From Amyelois transitella (Eukaryota > Arthropoda > Insecta > Lepidoptera > Pyralidae): 64,000 bases of DNA. The stretch lies in the NCBI RefSeq assembly GCF_032362555.1, contig NC_083526.1:7522001-7586000 (forward strand), read 5' to 3'. How positions within the stretch are numbered: position 1 is the first letter of the stretch; every line of letters starts with the position of its first letter. A program made the position numbers and the translations under genes. Below are positions 34,501 to 45,387 of the stretch, piece by piece. The notes under the pieces were generated by a model, which was given only the letters and a program-made list of their open reading frames with translations, was not told the origin of the DNA and ran no database searches.

Positions 34501-37500
34501 TTCTCATCGAGTTGTAAATCGACGAATTTTCCGATCGATTCGAGTCGACTGACACTAAATCGACGATCGAATATGATTCTAGATTTTGACTCGGAGAGCG
34601 AGGACTTAGCGTGCGAGTTTGGAAGGCAGACGCTACAGTTGTATCATAACTCTCATCGGATAAAGATTTCGTAGTCCTTTGAGAGTATCGTGAATTTCCA
34701 GGCGTTTCTAGAGCTTTCTGTACAATGACGCTCACTCTAGAGGACTTCCTCGGTCTCGGGGACTCGGCCGTCAGTGTACTGCAAATCGCTCTCGGCTCCG
34801 ATAGAGTCGTTCCCAAGGTGCGTTCCAGGATTCTACTGCTGCGAGAGTGTATGGACTTCCTCGGCGACGGCGATTTGACGCTCGACTCGTAATGCAAAGT
34901 CATGTCGCCCTCCGATTGGCTGTCGTCCGCGTCCTTCGTGACGTCACTGACGAAGAACACGTCCCCCGATTGGTCGTCGAGATTCTCGAGGTTGCTGAGG
35001 TCGAACTTGATGGATTCGGTTTTCCTGGTAGACTTTTTGGCGGCCGGGTCCTTGAGGGCCGACTTCTTGGGGGAGGGCAGCGGCGGCGAGCAAGCGGGGT
35101 TGGAGTCACTCACATCTACTAATGTTGCCTGCAATAATTAATGAAAACAATGGTTAATTTTTCATGCTATAACAAAATGACTGACATAACTGTTAACATA
35201 ATGAATATCTTTAAAACTTGGCACACCTACTTTCAAATGTCGCCTCTGTAAAGCTTTTGCTTCCAAGCGTAAGACTGAATCCATACATATAATAAAACTG
35301 TAACTGAACTTTGTCTGTACATTGAAGATATTTAAGAAAAAAAATTATAAGGGGTCTTTTTATCTGGGGTATAATTATAAGGGGTCTGTCTGTCTGTCTG
35401 TCCGTCTGTCTGTCTGTATGTTTGTACGCGCATCACGCAAAATCTACCGAACGGATTTGAACGAAATTCGGCACAGATATAGCTATTAACCTGGATTAGA
35501 ATATAGGCTACTTTTTATCCTGAAATTCTATCCCAAGGGGATGAAATAGGGGGTGCAAGTTTGTATGGAACTTCGTCATTTTTGAATCGATATAAAAAGC
35601 TATAAATAATTAATTATCATATTTATAATGATGATTAAAAAAATAGCATTTTATTGATTTAATTCATTATGCTTTGTTTTTTGATGAAGTTCCCGTGGTT
35701 TAGATATTTATTTTTTCCCCCACCCGATACGAGATGGCGCCTCAAGAGAATTTAAGAAATAACACGATTGTAGCCGCTGGCAAAATTTTCAATTTATTAG
35801 AAATTCTTTTTTTCATTGATTTAGTTTCGCCAGTACTTACCGTTTCACCACATCTTTGAGAAGTTTTTTTTTTATGTAGGTAGTTTGACGCGCCCCGCAT
35901 CGGCGACAATGCATCGCTCAAGATTAGCAGGAATAACACACAATGTAGTAACGCCAGTACTTACCGTTTCACCATTGATTTAGTTCCCGTGGTTTAGATA
36001 TTTATTTTTTGACTACCCGATATGAGATGGCGCCACATGAGAATTAAAAGTATTATTATAGTTTACAAAAAAAAGGCCAATTCGAGCTATCTACGGCTTA
36101 AAACAAATAGATTCACTTAGAGATTTTTTCAAAACCCTTAATATTTTAACATTGCCCTCACAATACATTTTCGCTTCATAACAATATTATAGAAGCTAAA
36201 ATTCTTACTGGTTGTGCAGCTGGTGAAATTGTTTTTATACCACGCATTCCCCTCATTCCCAAAAACTTTCCATTTCAATTTAAGCGTGTTCAGCTTCCAG
36301 TGGCTATATGTTTCGCGATGACGATTAACAAATTGCAAGGTCAAACGCTTGGAGCAGCCGGAGTCGACCTCAGAACGAATTGCTTCTGACACGGACAGCT
36401 CTACGTCGCTTTCCGCGGGTCACCAGCTGTGACAGTTTTTTTGTGATGTCTCCAATGGGCAAGACAGCTAATGTTGTATACAAAGAGATACTTTAACTTT
36501 CCATTATTATAATTTCCTTTTTTTGTCTTTAGAATTTATTTGTTTTTTAACAGCTGCGCCCCCGGGACTTTGCTTTTGTAAGAAAAATAAACTATGTTCT
36601 ATTCCAGGCATTATTCTTCCCGTGTACGTAAGTTTCATCAAAATCCATCCAGTAGAATTTTCGTGATTGAATAGCATCCTCAAACACGCACTCACGTAGG
36701 TACATCAATTTTTTTGCATAATCTATACTAATGTTATAAAGCTGAAGAATTTGTTTGTTTGTTTGAACGCGCTAATCTCAGGAATTACTGGTTCGAATTT
36801 AAAAATTCTTTTTGTGTCTAATAAACCATTTATCGAGGAAGGCTTTAGGCTATTTATTATCACGCTGCAACTATTAGGAGCGAAGAAATAATGAAAAATG
36901 TGAAAAAAACGGGGAAAATTATTCTCTTTGAGGGCTTCAATGATGCACAAAATAACTATTCCACGCGGACGAAGTCGCGGGCACAGCTAGTTTCATTATA
37001 TGTGTAAACAAGAAATTCCGAGTTAAACCAAAAATTATGTTAAGCCATTACACTATGAAAATAGATCTCAAAAAAGCAAACCCTAACTCCAAAAGCACAA
37101 TTCAAACAAGTAATACTCACATCAGTCGTCACACTCTGCGCCTTCGACTTCCTCCCCCGGGACGTCCTGCCGGGGGTCGCCGATGACGTCACAGCAGACG
37201 TTCTTGCTACACTCCCGGGTTGCCTCCCCGAGGTCTGTGCAGGAGCCGCGCTCACGTTCCCTGGCGACGACGTCATGGCTGAGGATTCCCTCTGCTGAGG
37301 CGTGTGTGAGGCCGTGCCGGCGCGCGGGGCGCAGCGCGGGGAGCGCTTCCTGACGACGTGCGAGGGCTGGGGGCTGCCAGGCTTCTTGGGGGTGTGCCGA
37401 GTCATCAGCAGAATGGCCGCTTGTTTTGTGTGATCTGAAATGGAATGGTGGGTTATTGACATGTATTGTGACATTTCTATACAAAGTAAAACGCGAAAAA

Positions 37501-39748
37501 TTTAATTTTGAAACTAAAAATGGAAGTTTAACAACTATCCTCGATTCAGAAGTAAATCAATTACGCTTAAGACTTTTTTGGGGACTAATAGTTGATCAAG
37601 CCAACAACAACAATAAAACAGTACCTTGTGGTTACCATCCCTTTGATATAGAACCACTCCATATCTTTCCCACGGATGTCGTAAAAGGCGACTTAGAGAT
37701 AGGCTTATAAATTTAGGACTCCTCTTGTAAGCGTAGTTGTAGCCCATGTTAGCAACCTGTCACTATTTCAATGTTATTGAAACAAGTATACATACCTATT
37801 ATTATTTTTTGGAAGTGGGAAGATGGTCTCTAGATCCGGGAAGAGATGTGATTATGAGATAAAGATATGTATCTTATTTATAAGATATGTATGTATGTAT
37901 TGTACATATCAACTCACCTATAGTAAGCGGCGCTTCAATCTTTGTAACTCTCTTGCTGGCACTCTGGGCTCTTCTTAGAACTGTAGTCCGCAGCGGAGTG
38001 ACCTTCCTAGCGGACTGTGCTCGGGGGGAGCTGGTGAATAGCAGCGGGGCGTGGGGACGGGAACTCTTGCGGGGGACGCTCTTCCGGGATTCTATCCATT
38101 GGCTCGCTTTGGTGGTGCCCTAGGAAATGATAAAATTTATTTTTATTTATTTATTTATAAATACACTTTATTCATATTCAATTTCGAATTGAAGCAATTG
38201 ACTTTCAAGATTTTGCGATCTTATCTTTCAGCCTGCGACAGCTCTGCAACCTTTATGACCTGTTGGATAACATAATTTTTCAAAAGATATTTGGTCAGCA
38301 GGGTCTTTCATCTTTGAAATTTATGTTGATAATTCATTTCAAGATATAAACTTCTATGACTCCGCTGATCAAAAAACTGAGAGATGACTTAGAAGATAAT
38401 TTCAAACTGACCTGCAAGCTAGTGTTCTTAGGGCTGGGCCGGGCTATGGACTTGCGTTTGGAAGTCTCCCCTTCCACCACAGATGAGTCCAGTTCAGTCC
38501 CGTTCTTGCTCGCTCTGGATCGCTTCGTGGATGAAGTCTGTCTGGCCGGGGTTACTTGACCTGGAAAACAAGCAAAATAGTAATGATGTTGAATAACAAA
38601 TGTTTGATTTCTCACTGATGTTTGATCTAAAAACCCTGTACATGCTGCATGTTTAACCATAATCCAATATGTATGTTATGTTATAGTTATGTTATTTGGC
38701 CATCTGTTCAGGGAGCTGTGGCTGGGCATGAAGGCTCGGTGAGAGGTTTAGTTATCATGTGTAGCACTCACTCTGTGTGTCCCGACGCTGGGGCTGCACG
38801 ATGGCCACCTGTCTGGCGAGCTGGCCGGGCATGGAGGCACGGTGAGACATCTCTATGGCGAGGCGGAGTGTTGGAGAACGGGCAGTGGCGGGGGCGGAGG
38901 CACTGCCTCGACGATTCCTTTTAGGGCTTCCGCTGCGGCTTGTGCGAGTGCGGGAATATAATGCTGAAAGGATTTTAATGAATTAGGAAAAAAAATATTT
39001 TAGAGTAGATTTCTAGAAGAATATTCTATTCATTTGAAAGCATTACAATATATGTATATATAGCATTATAATACAAAAAAATATAACATCCGAAATAATG
39101 ATAATTTGTGAGCTAATATAACTTGGATGTGGTATGTGTCAAGAAACAAAGTGCAAAATGGTACCAGGCTGCGGCGCCAGAGGCCTGTCGGCAGTAGGGT
39201 CGCTGTAGTCCCAGCGTAGCGCCCGGCCTCCAATCTCGATGGTGTCTCGGTGTCGCAATGCCGCCACGCTCACTGGGCGCCCATTCACCAGTGTGGAGCC
39301 TGTGCTCACGTTGCGAACCACTGTCTGAAATTATAGCTGGTTCAAAAAATTGCTCGCAGTTTTTTCTAACTTACAAACGGAGTGTCACAGGTTTCTCTGT
39401 ATTTGATTGCACCAGGAGGAAGGCGGAAAAAGTTGACTCTTTATTATACAGGATGGTAGACAATGATAATGTTGTCTATTCAGAAGTGCAGCACCCAACA
39501 CATAGTTGAACCAAGAATTTTTTACTTCAGGGATGCAAATATGTATTGTGCACTGCACAAGTAATTATTACTGTAGTCACCTGGTTAGCATGTACCACAA
39601 CAGTGGCATGATGAGCACTGACACTCGGCAACATTATCCGGATGTCACAAGCTGGGTCGCTGCCCAGGGTAGCGAGTCCCTCTGGCAGCTGATAGCGCTT
39701 CACGTCGCGCCCCAAACGGTCCAGAACTACAAGCTGACCACCTGACAT
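28579..39748 (-). CDS. FHA-domain, Ki-67-like chromosomal protein
   Basis: Twelve coding exons, all phases consistent: 39581-39748, 39165-39324, 38772-38963, 38412-38560, 37918-38119, 37121-37434, 32052-35128, 30675-31935, 30219-30371, 29508-29577, 28997-29077, 28579-28610, total 1952 residues. Residues 1-100 form an FHA domain (DIRIMLPSVSAHH, then VSTGSTLVNGRP), closest to that of Ki-67; but the usual GR is GS at residues 29-30. Residues about 1066-1235 hold nine repeats of roughly 20 residues, consensus NDLRxVxGVKxLF, joined by SPK. The vertebrate Ki-67 repeat contains a similar DLxGxKELFxTP core. The tail is very basic: SPK/SPKK motifs, seven or more RGRK/RGKK AT-hook-like motifs, and a C-terminal KKSTRGKR. 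Many SP/TP sites suggest mitotic CDK control. Expected role: perichromosomal coat of mitotic chromosomes. No RVxF-type PP1 motif was found by eye. An alternative is an unrelated FHA protein of basic composition. Confidence 0.8.
28750..28890 (-). repeat. TATG-tailed SINE fragment
   Basis: Minus copy from the tail (ACATACATATAGTCACGTC) to GACAGGTTGCTAGCC, in the last coding intron of the Ki-67-like gene. Confidence 0.75.
29225..29370 (-). repeat. TATG-tailed SINE, 5' part
   Basis: Carries AACATCCATGGGAAAGAGATG and GGTGCCGGGAACCACAC, the 5' end of the family in reverse; its 3' tail is lost. Confidence 0.7.
30502..30571. repeat. Two adjacent perfect hairpins
   Basis: AAAATTAGGAC and its complement flank CAAT near 30505-30530; next to it, CTCAAAGATTGTTCAACAAA (from 30529) pairs exactly with the sequence ending at 30571, with almost no loop. 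It lies in an intron of the Ki-67-like gene, 100 bases from the exon 30675-31935 donor. Confidence 0.8.
30800..30865 (-). repeat. Short in-frame tandem repeat in the Ki-67-like gene
   Basis: Three 21-base units encode (E/D)VKVAQK-type heptads in tandem inside the exon at 30675-31935. The frame is preserved, so copy number can change without frameshift. Confidence 0.8.
32606..33115 (-). repeat. Nine Ki-67-like peptide repeats
   Basis: Units begin LTGIKRLF, NDLRNVKGVKGLL, NDLTRVSGVKNVF, NRLSDVRVKEVF, NDLRRVTGVKSLF, NDLRDVRGVKKLF, NDLRNVSGVKKVL, NDLSDVRGVKAMF and NDINVSGVEELF. Most are followed by TP or SP and basic residues. Unit 4 has lost one glycine. The DNA copies are diverged, so the array is old rather than a recent slippage product. 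Confidence 0.9.
35370..35600 (+). mobile_element. Helitron-like 5' part with (GTCT)n microsatellite
   Basis: A CTGT/GTCT microsatellite (35384-35415) leads into a Helitron-like body (CGAACGGATTTGAACGAAAT, GGCTACTTTTTATCCTG). No CTAGT end follows directly. It lies in the 2 kb intron of the Ki-67-like gene between 35128 and 37121. Confidence 0.6.
35690..36046 (+). repeat. Direct repeats about 295 bases apart
   Basis: GTTCCCGTGGTTTAGATATT plus the following CCCGATA.GAGATGGCGCC segment occurs at 35690-35745 and 35985-36046; GCCAGTACTTACCGTTTCAC occurs near 35830 and 35952. These may be remnants of a larger duplicated Helitron segment. Confidence 0.65.
36150..36496 (+). pseudogene. Helitron helicase C-terminal remnant
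   Basis: The plus-strand translation reads AKILTGCAAGEIVFIPRIPL, then FAMTINKLQGQTL, then GQLYVAF and MSPMGKTANVVY. These match the C-terminal motifs of the PIF1-type helicase of autonomous Helitrons (LIPRIPLIP, FAMTINKSQGQ, GQLYVA.SR, NVVY). It contains an in-frame TGA (in the CF-HGQ region) and a frameshift before MSPMGK, so it is dead. An intact non-autonomous Helitron-like copy follows 220 bases downstream, suggesting that both derive from the same lineage. Confidence 0.85.
36719..36991 (+). mobile_element. Intact Helitron-like element
   Basis: About 270 bases from TCTATACTAATGTTATAAAG to CGCGGACGAAGTCGCG, GGCACAGCTAGT. No terminal inverted repeats; it has the subterminal GC hairpin and CTAGT end of Helitrons. 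It is the reference for the disrupted copy at 6176-7418. Confidence 0.75.
37640..37770 (+). repeat. TATG-SINE 5' fragment
   Basis: ACCACTCCATATCTTTCCCA and CGTAAAAGGCGACT segments; the 3' half is missing. Confidence 0.65.
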
Positions 39749-40207
39749 TCCTGACAAAACACAACTTACATGATGGTGATGCTCTGTGCAAAAGGAAATT
39801 TCTGTTCAGTTTTTAGTTTGTCATTGGCAACTGACAGCATAAAAGAGACAGGTCATTTCGTTTTAGTTTGTTATGATTTTTATTAAGTTAGGAGGAAATA
39901 GCGTTAAAATGCTACAATTCACGCATCGACCATGAATATTATAACTACTATCTAGATAAATACTTGATACAGTAAAGTTCTGGGAAACGTCTAGAACTTA
40001 ATGAAGCTAGAAAATGCACGGGTTTGTGTAAAATCAAGGTGCTGATCATTTCCCGCCACTTTGTATAGCAAGGTTATGTTGTTTTGAATGGGGTATTTAT
40101 TGTTAAAAACATTTTGAAATAGCAAAATCGCGGTAATTAAGGTTATACCACATTCAATTATAATAATCTAGCAAATTATAAATACATAAATGCTGGTATA
40201 AAATTGG

Positions 40208-40276
40208 TTGTACTCACTGCTTCTAAGTTTGCCTTTAAGATCCAGAATTCGTCCAAAACATACTCAGTGCAAAACT
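40208..40276 (-). other. Candidate 5' UTR exon of the Ki-67-like gene
   Basis: On the minus strand ATATTTTCAG is followed by 69 bases and then GTGAGTAC, a good acceptor and donor pair upstream of the coding exon at 39750. A promoter would lie just beyond, near 40400. Assignment rests on splice signals only. Confidence 0.4.
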
Positions 40277-40772
40277 GAAAATATTATAAAGAAATCAACT
40301 TCTTTAATAAACATAGCACATAGTAGTTAAAACACTGAACAATCATTTAATTTCAAATAATACCTATTCACAATAATACACAACACAAATCATCCAAACA
40401 ACGAACGAAACGAACAAAAAATAACATGGCGTCGGTTTTTTTATTTTGAGACAGTGCTGCCACTATTTAAAAACTATATAAAAAATTTGTAGAGATGTAA
40501 CAGTCGATAGTTTTTACTCTGTATACCATCTGAATACAAATCCCACGTTGAAACAAGGAGAAGGATTGATTCATCACATCACTAGTAGACATTGACACTG
40601 ACAGACAGTCAAAGTACTGTCTGTTTCGCTTGCTTGTTTTGCTTTTTTGTTGTTTGGAATAATTATTTTCGAAACAAATAAAATGCTAACTTATTGTTTA
40701 AGAAGTTAAATTACCTTTATATTTTCCAAAACGTACAAGACGAACAGATTTTCTTTACACACAACATTAAAA
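40277..40772. promoter_or_regulatory. Shared spacer between divergent chromatin-type genes
   Basis: About 500 bases separate the candidate first exon of the Ki-67-like gene (minus) from the ATG of the Myb/SANT-like gene (plus). No transposon is recognisable in it, unlike most spacers here. One CGATA motif lies near 40505. A bidirectional promoter is the simplest reading. Confidence 0.4.
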
Positions 40773-42682
40773 ATGGACTTGAATTCGCAGAATTCTAGTT
40801 ACTGGTTCGTGGTTCGCGAAGACCAGAGCAATGTTATATTTAGTACCAACAACGTAATACAGAATCCTCAGAGTAAGTAGTTATGACAACCATGATCTAA
40901 TTATTGGGTTAGGTTTCCATGCAAAAAAGGCGAACGGGAGTTGCTTCATCAAAAACTTGACATAGGTGCACACTTAACTCCCCGGTAGGAAAATTATGAC
41001 TGCAATGCTCAACCTCATCATACACATGCATATGCTGAGTGGAAACCCTTTTGGTCGCATCATGTATTTTTTTTATTTTTTATTTCTATGTTTATGAATG
41101 AAAATGTAATCATTGAAAGAAAGAAAGATTTTTCTTTCTTTCTTTCAATGATACTATTACTTGTAGAATAAAAAATTATCTTTAGGTTAAAATTTAATTA
41201 TCATATTTATATAATGCAGTTGCAGGGCATGAACCAAGGTTTATAGTGGATGCTGGTCTCCAACCGCAGTATATACAAGAACAAAAAGATGAAGTAGCAA
41301 TTGATAATACCTGTGCAGTCGATGTTGACAATTTCTGGGATAGAAATAAAGTCCAATTACTCCTTTCACTGTGGAGGGATGATCGCTTCAAAGATGCCAA
41401 CAACAAGGATAGAACTATGTGGGAACAGATTGCTGCTATAGTTGGTATTAGCGAAACTGAATGTATAAAAAAGTACAAAAGCCTTAGACGTACCTATGTA
41501 AGATTGTCAAATAAAAGAAGATTGGGTAAAAATATAAAATGGATTCACTACAATGTCTGTGATGATGTGTTCAAAGATTGTAAGACATTGTCCTCTGCGG
41601 CCCTGGTGCCCTGGGAGGATAAGATGGTTCGGCAGCTACTCACACTCTACATTGAGAATCTTGACCGATTTCAAGACCGAAATTGTGTACAAAGAGACCT
41701 TTGGAAAGATATAGCGGGAGCAATGAACACAACTGAATATAATTGTTACCAAAAATTCAGGTATCTGAAGAGAAGGTATTTCACTTTGCTGGAGAAGAAA
41801 AGTAGCACTGGGAGACAAATCAAGTGGCCCTACAGTCAATACTTTGAGAGAATATTTTATGATTATGACCCTTATATATGTTCTTGGGACAGCAGCAAGA
41901 TAAAACAGCTAATCGATGCATACTCCCAGATTGCTTACAAGTTTAGAAGCCCTAGTTTCCAAAAAAAGGAATTATGGAAAGAAATAGGAGAAATTGTAGG
42001 AAAGAATGCCAGTGATTGTGATAGAAAGTTCCGGAATTTAAAGCAGACATATATTCGACTGAAAATGAGGGCTGATACAGGGAGAGCAGTTACAAAATGG
42101 AAGTATTATGAAGATTTTGAAACAATATTTAGCAATACCAAGGTACATAGAAATGGGATCCCACTTAACTGTAGAAATCAAACTGATAATTACATAATAA
42201 AGCTTCTAAAATTTGTAATAGACAATTTGGAAAAGTTTAAACATCCACTAAGGAAAAGGAAACAATTTTGGAGACTGGTTGGCCCTAAACTGGGATTGAC
42301 GGCGGAGGAGTGTGACCGTAAGTTTAGGAATCTGAAGCAAACTTACATGAGACTGCGAGAACAGAAAGCTGTGACTGGGAAGTGCAATAAGTGGCCATAC
42401 TATTCTTACTATGAGAAAATTTTTGAGGGGTCCTGTGCGATGTGCAATAAAGTGGAGAACAATGGATCAGAAGGAGTCTGTCAGCTGTGTTCTAAAGGAA
42501 AGAACAGCGTTGGTGAAGATATAGATAGCCAGACAATATCCGATATCAGGAAGGTGATGCGGGATATGCAGGACCGGCACAGTGCAGACAAGTTTGACAA
42601 GCTGATACAGGCCGTGCAGGACTCCAATGACATACAACGCGAGAGGAATATGATCCTCAAAGCATTGTTGGATAAGAGATAA
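40773..42682 (+). CDS. Protein with four tandem Myb/SANT-like domains
   Basis: Two exons, 40773-40872 and 41220-42682, give 520 residues. Four domains of about 85 residues (roughly 70-152, 163-250, 254-340, 354-440) share a pattern of a helix with (L/I)L..(L/Y), then LW..I, then C..KFR.LK..Y.RL and a closing K W.YY..FE.IF. This is the trihelix-type Myb/SANT-like fold, also close to MADF; it usually binds DNA. Domains 3 and 4 share DRKFRNLKQTY, the sign of a later duplication. After domain 4 come two CxxC pairs (CAMC and CQLC, 13 residues between them), a possible small zinc knuckle, then a probable helical C-terminal tail (RKVMRDMQDRHSAD). I do not recognise a named orthologue. The second exon has two usable acceptors six bases apart (41219 and 41225), both in frame, which would add or drop two residues. 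Confidence 0.88.
40905..40990 (+). repeat. tRNA-SINE fragment
   Basis: GGGTTAGGTTTCCATGCAAA and GGGAGTTGCTTCAT segments of the family body, in the single intron of the Myb/SANT-like gene. Confidence 0.5.
41111..41150. repeat. Perfect hairpin with GAAA repeats
   Basis: CATTGAAAGAAAGAAAGA (41111-41128) and its exact complement (41133-41150) enclose a TTTT loop. It lies 70 bases before the acceptor of the Myb/SANT-like gene. Confidence 0.9.
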
Positions 42683-42859
42683 ATGATTTGCAATTAAATT
42701 TGTTGAATATATTTGTTTGTGTATCTTTTTCCAGACATCAGAAGTGATTCTTTGTTAGAACCTCAATCGCAGTTTTTTTTATTAATTCTGTTCAGTTCAC
42801 ACACTTCACAAAGTCAGAAGACGCGACGCGCCATCTCTCATCTCAGTGTGGAACATCAT

Positions 42860-43430
42860 CACGTTTCTTTTCCAAAGGGGTGGGCAGAGACAACTTTCCA
42901 TTTGCTATGAGCTCTGCATTATTCCGCTTCATCTACATTCATAACTCGCTTCATGCAAGGTTGTCGGTTTCGGGTACTCTTGAACTGACCTTTCGCCAAG
43001 ACCCCCCCGATTAGAAGAAGGTAGTTACTTCGCCAAGGCCTTCTCGCTCCACGGTTACCATTTACTCTTATTAGTCATAGTATATGCTTAGTCAGCCTGC
43101 TTTCATTCATTTTCTATTCCAGTTCTTTCACATCACAACATTCCCATCACAACATTCCCATCATTCTGTTACTTTTCTGTCACAAATTTCTATACCGATC
43201 ATACTACTTAACGCTCTCATTTCCACTACTTTTCCGATACATTAGTGTTGGAACTAACACGCCTATACACCGACACGAGCACTTTTGGACACAACTTCTA
43301 ACTCTGAGCAAGTTAGAAGTTTGTTTGAAGTCTCCATTCACCACATTCAGTATTCGTAGAAGCACTATCGCATTTCCATCATCTGCTTTTTACTCTAAGG
43401 ATTTACTCCTTCATTCTCTCTCAGTGAGGG
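42860..43430 (-). repeat. Diverged RTE-like LINE 3' portion
   Basis: In reverse it matches the LINE C-terminal region at 50650-51425: the CATTCATAACTCGCTTCATG segment (CMKRV..NVDEA) and, further on, ATACATTAGTGTTGGAACTA. Frames are broken throughout. Confidence 0.7.
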
Positions 43431-43489
43431 AACTGACGTTCTCACGACGCGGTATGGGCAGGGACTCCTCCATCCGTGCTTCTTCATCC

Positions 43490-43770
43490 TGGCTATAGTG
43501 CTAGGCCGTCGGTTGCGTCCTTATCACTCTACAGAGGAGCCCAAGGTAAGCTCTTGACCATGGATCCTAGACTGAGTGTGTCAGGTTTTTATACGAAACG
43601 AACATAAAGTCTGAATGTGCAGGTTTCCTCACGATGATTTCCTTCGGCGTAAGACCATCAGTTATCAAACTAATGTACATAACTTCGAAAATAGTCATTG
43701 GTACATGGCCGCAATGGGATTTGAACCGGTGCCTTACCGATTTGATCACCGACGCTCTCATCTGGAATGT
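43490..43770 (-). repeat. tRNA-derived SINE
   Basis: Reverse copy with GGTTTCCTCACGATGATTTC, a B box remnant (GGATTTGAACC in genome order) and a truncated head. Confidence 0.75.
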
Positions 43771-44640
43771 TTGGAATTCCCGCATCACTTTCCCGATACA
43801 TAAAATTGGGGATTTGCTCAAGAAACCCATATTTTCGAACTTGCCTGCACCACCTTAGGGTCCGTGCAAAGTGCCGCCGACTTCGTCTGACAAATTATAA
43901 TGAAGTGGGTACTATATTAAACGGCGCAGTGCAGCCTGCCGACCGCTGGTAGTCGACCTAGGTCGGATGAACTCGGCATCACGCTGCACGGGCCCTTAAG
44001 CCTCATCTCTTGCTTACCACTAAAAGTAGAGGTTGGTTATCTGGAAATAATTATCCTATCTCACATACATATACTCACGTCCACATCCCTTGCGGGGTAG
44101 ACAGATCCAACAAACAGAAGATTGTTAGGTCACCTTCAGCTGTTTGGCTTAATGATAGATTGAGATTCAAAGTGACCCTTTTGACGACATCCACGGGAAA
44201 GAGATGGAGTGGTCCTATTCTTTTTTGTATGCTGTGCTGGGAACCCTATCCCTTCATATTATTATCCCGATTTATTCTTATCCTTTCTGCCTATACTTAA
44301 TACTGCTGTATTTTTTTGACGGAACGGACGTCGTGTTGGAATATTTTTCCAAAATATGTCTGATGGATTATTAATGATTTATAAGTTTGGATTGTTACCG
44401 AGTGTTCGTGGACAAGCGAGGGTGTTGGAAAGTTACAATATCGGATTTAATGAGTTTTGATGCTGTCCTATTATTAAACCCGAAAAAGGGACTAGAAATG
44501 TCTGAACTCTGGCAAAAAATAAGTTCAAAACTAAATTGAGAGCATAAAGAAACCAAAACCAGAGGGTAAAGTGTGTTGGAAACACATACGCAAAGAAATA
44601 AAAATCAACAGTATGTTTAGAAATGTTTCATTTTATTACC
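43771..44640. other. Gene-free stretch with a TATG-SINE
   Basis: Between the two genes I see a minus TATG-SINE at about 44060-44255 (CATACATATACTCACGTCCA to GAGATGGAGTGGTCCTATTC) and otherwise unassigned sequence. A minus-strand AATAAA at 44632-44637 probably ends the nucleoplasmin-like transcript. Confidence 0.6.
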
Positions 44641-45387
44641 GTCCTTATGTTTTATGTATATGTACAAACAAACTATAATAGATATCAGTTTTTCATTTTG
44701 AAATGAGAAATCATTAGAAAAATTCAATTACATGTCGCCCTGCTAACGCTACAAATGACCAATGCCTTACAAGTACACTGATTATGCTTAGTCTTAACTT
44801 AAAAATACGTCTGTATGGTTTCACTTAAATATTAAATTTGACATCCATAACGCTATACCACAGTAAGGAATGGAAAACAATTTTAGACAAAAAAAGTAGG
44901 AAAAATTACACGCGATCTCTCACTAACCACAAAGGATGAAGTCTTGAATATACCTCGACCGTGGGCCGTACCAATGTAAGACCAGATATCACGAACTCAC
45001 TCGTTCACTCTCTCAATCACGCGAGTCGATATAATGCTAATTACCACGCTATGTAGTTATAACTAAGGGCTCGGGCCGACCGCCGCCGCCAATCCCGTCC
45101 TAAGTCTTAAAATATTTCTTCTAACATTGGTTCGTGTTTGTAAGTAACAATGATTATTAAAAACAATGCGTTCAAATTGTGGATTTAAAAAATTATACAT
45201 TGAAGACAAAAACTTTCATCAAAGTCTTTCCAAATGAGTTATCCCAAAATAGTTTTAGTAAACGGACATTGGACGTTCAATTCCAAACTGGAGTGGTCTG
45301 TCATACGGCCAGTCTGGCACCCGTGCGACGACCACTCGCGGCTGGCTGCGGGCGCGGCGGCGGCGGGACGAGCGCGCGCAGGCGGCT

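Noticed and set aside
35384-35415. GTCT repeats or other short repeats as a CRISPR-like array
   Set aside because: Simple microsatellite without spacers in a eukaryotic genome.
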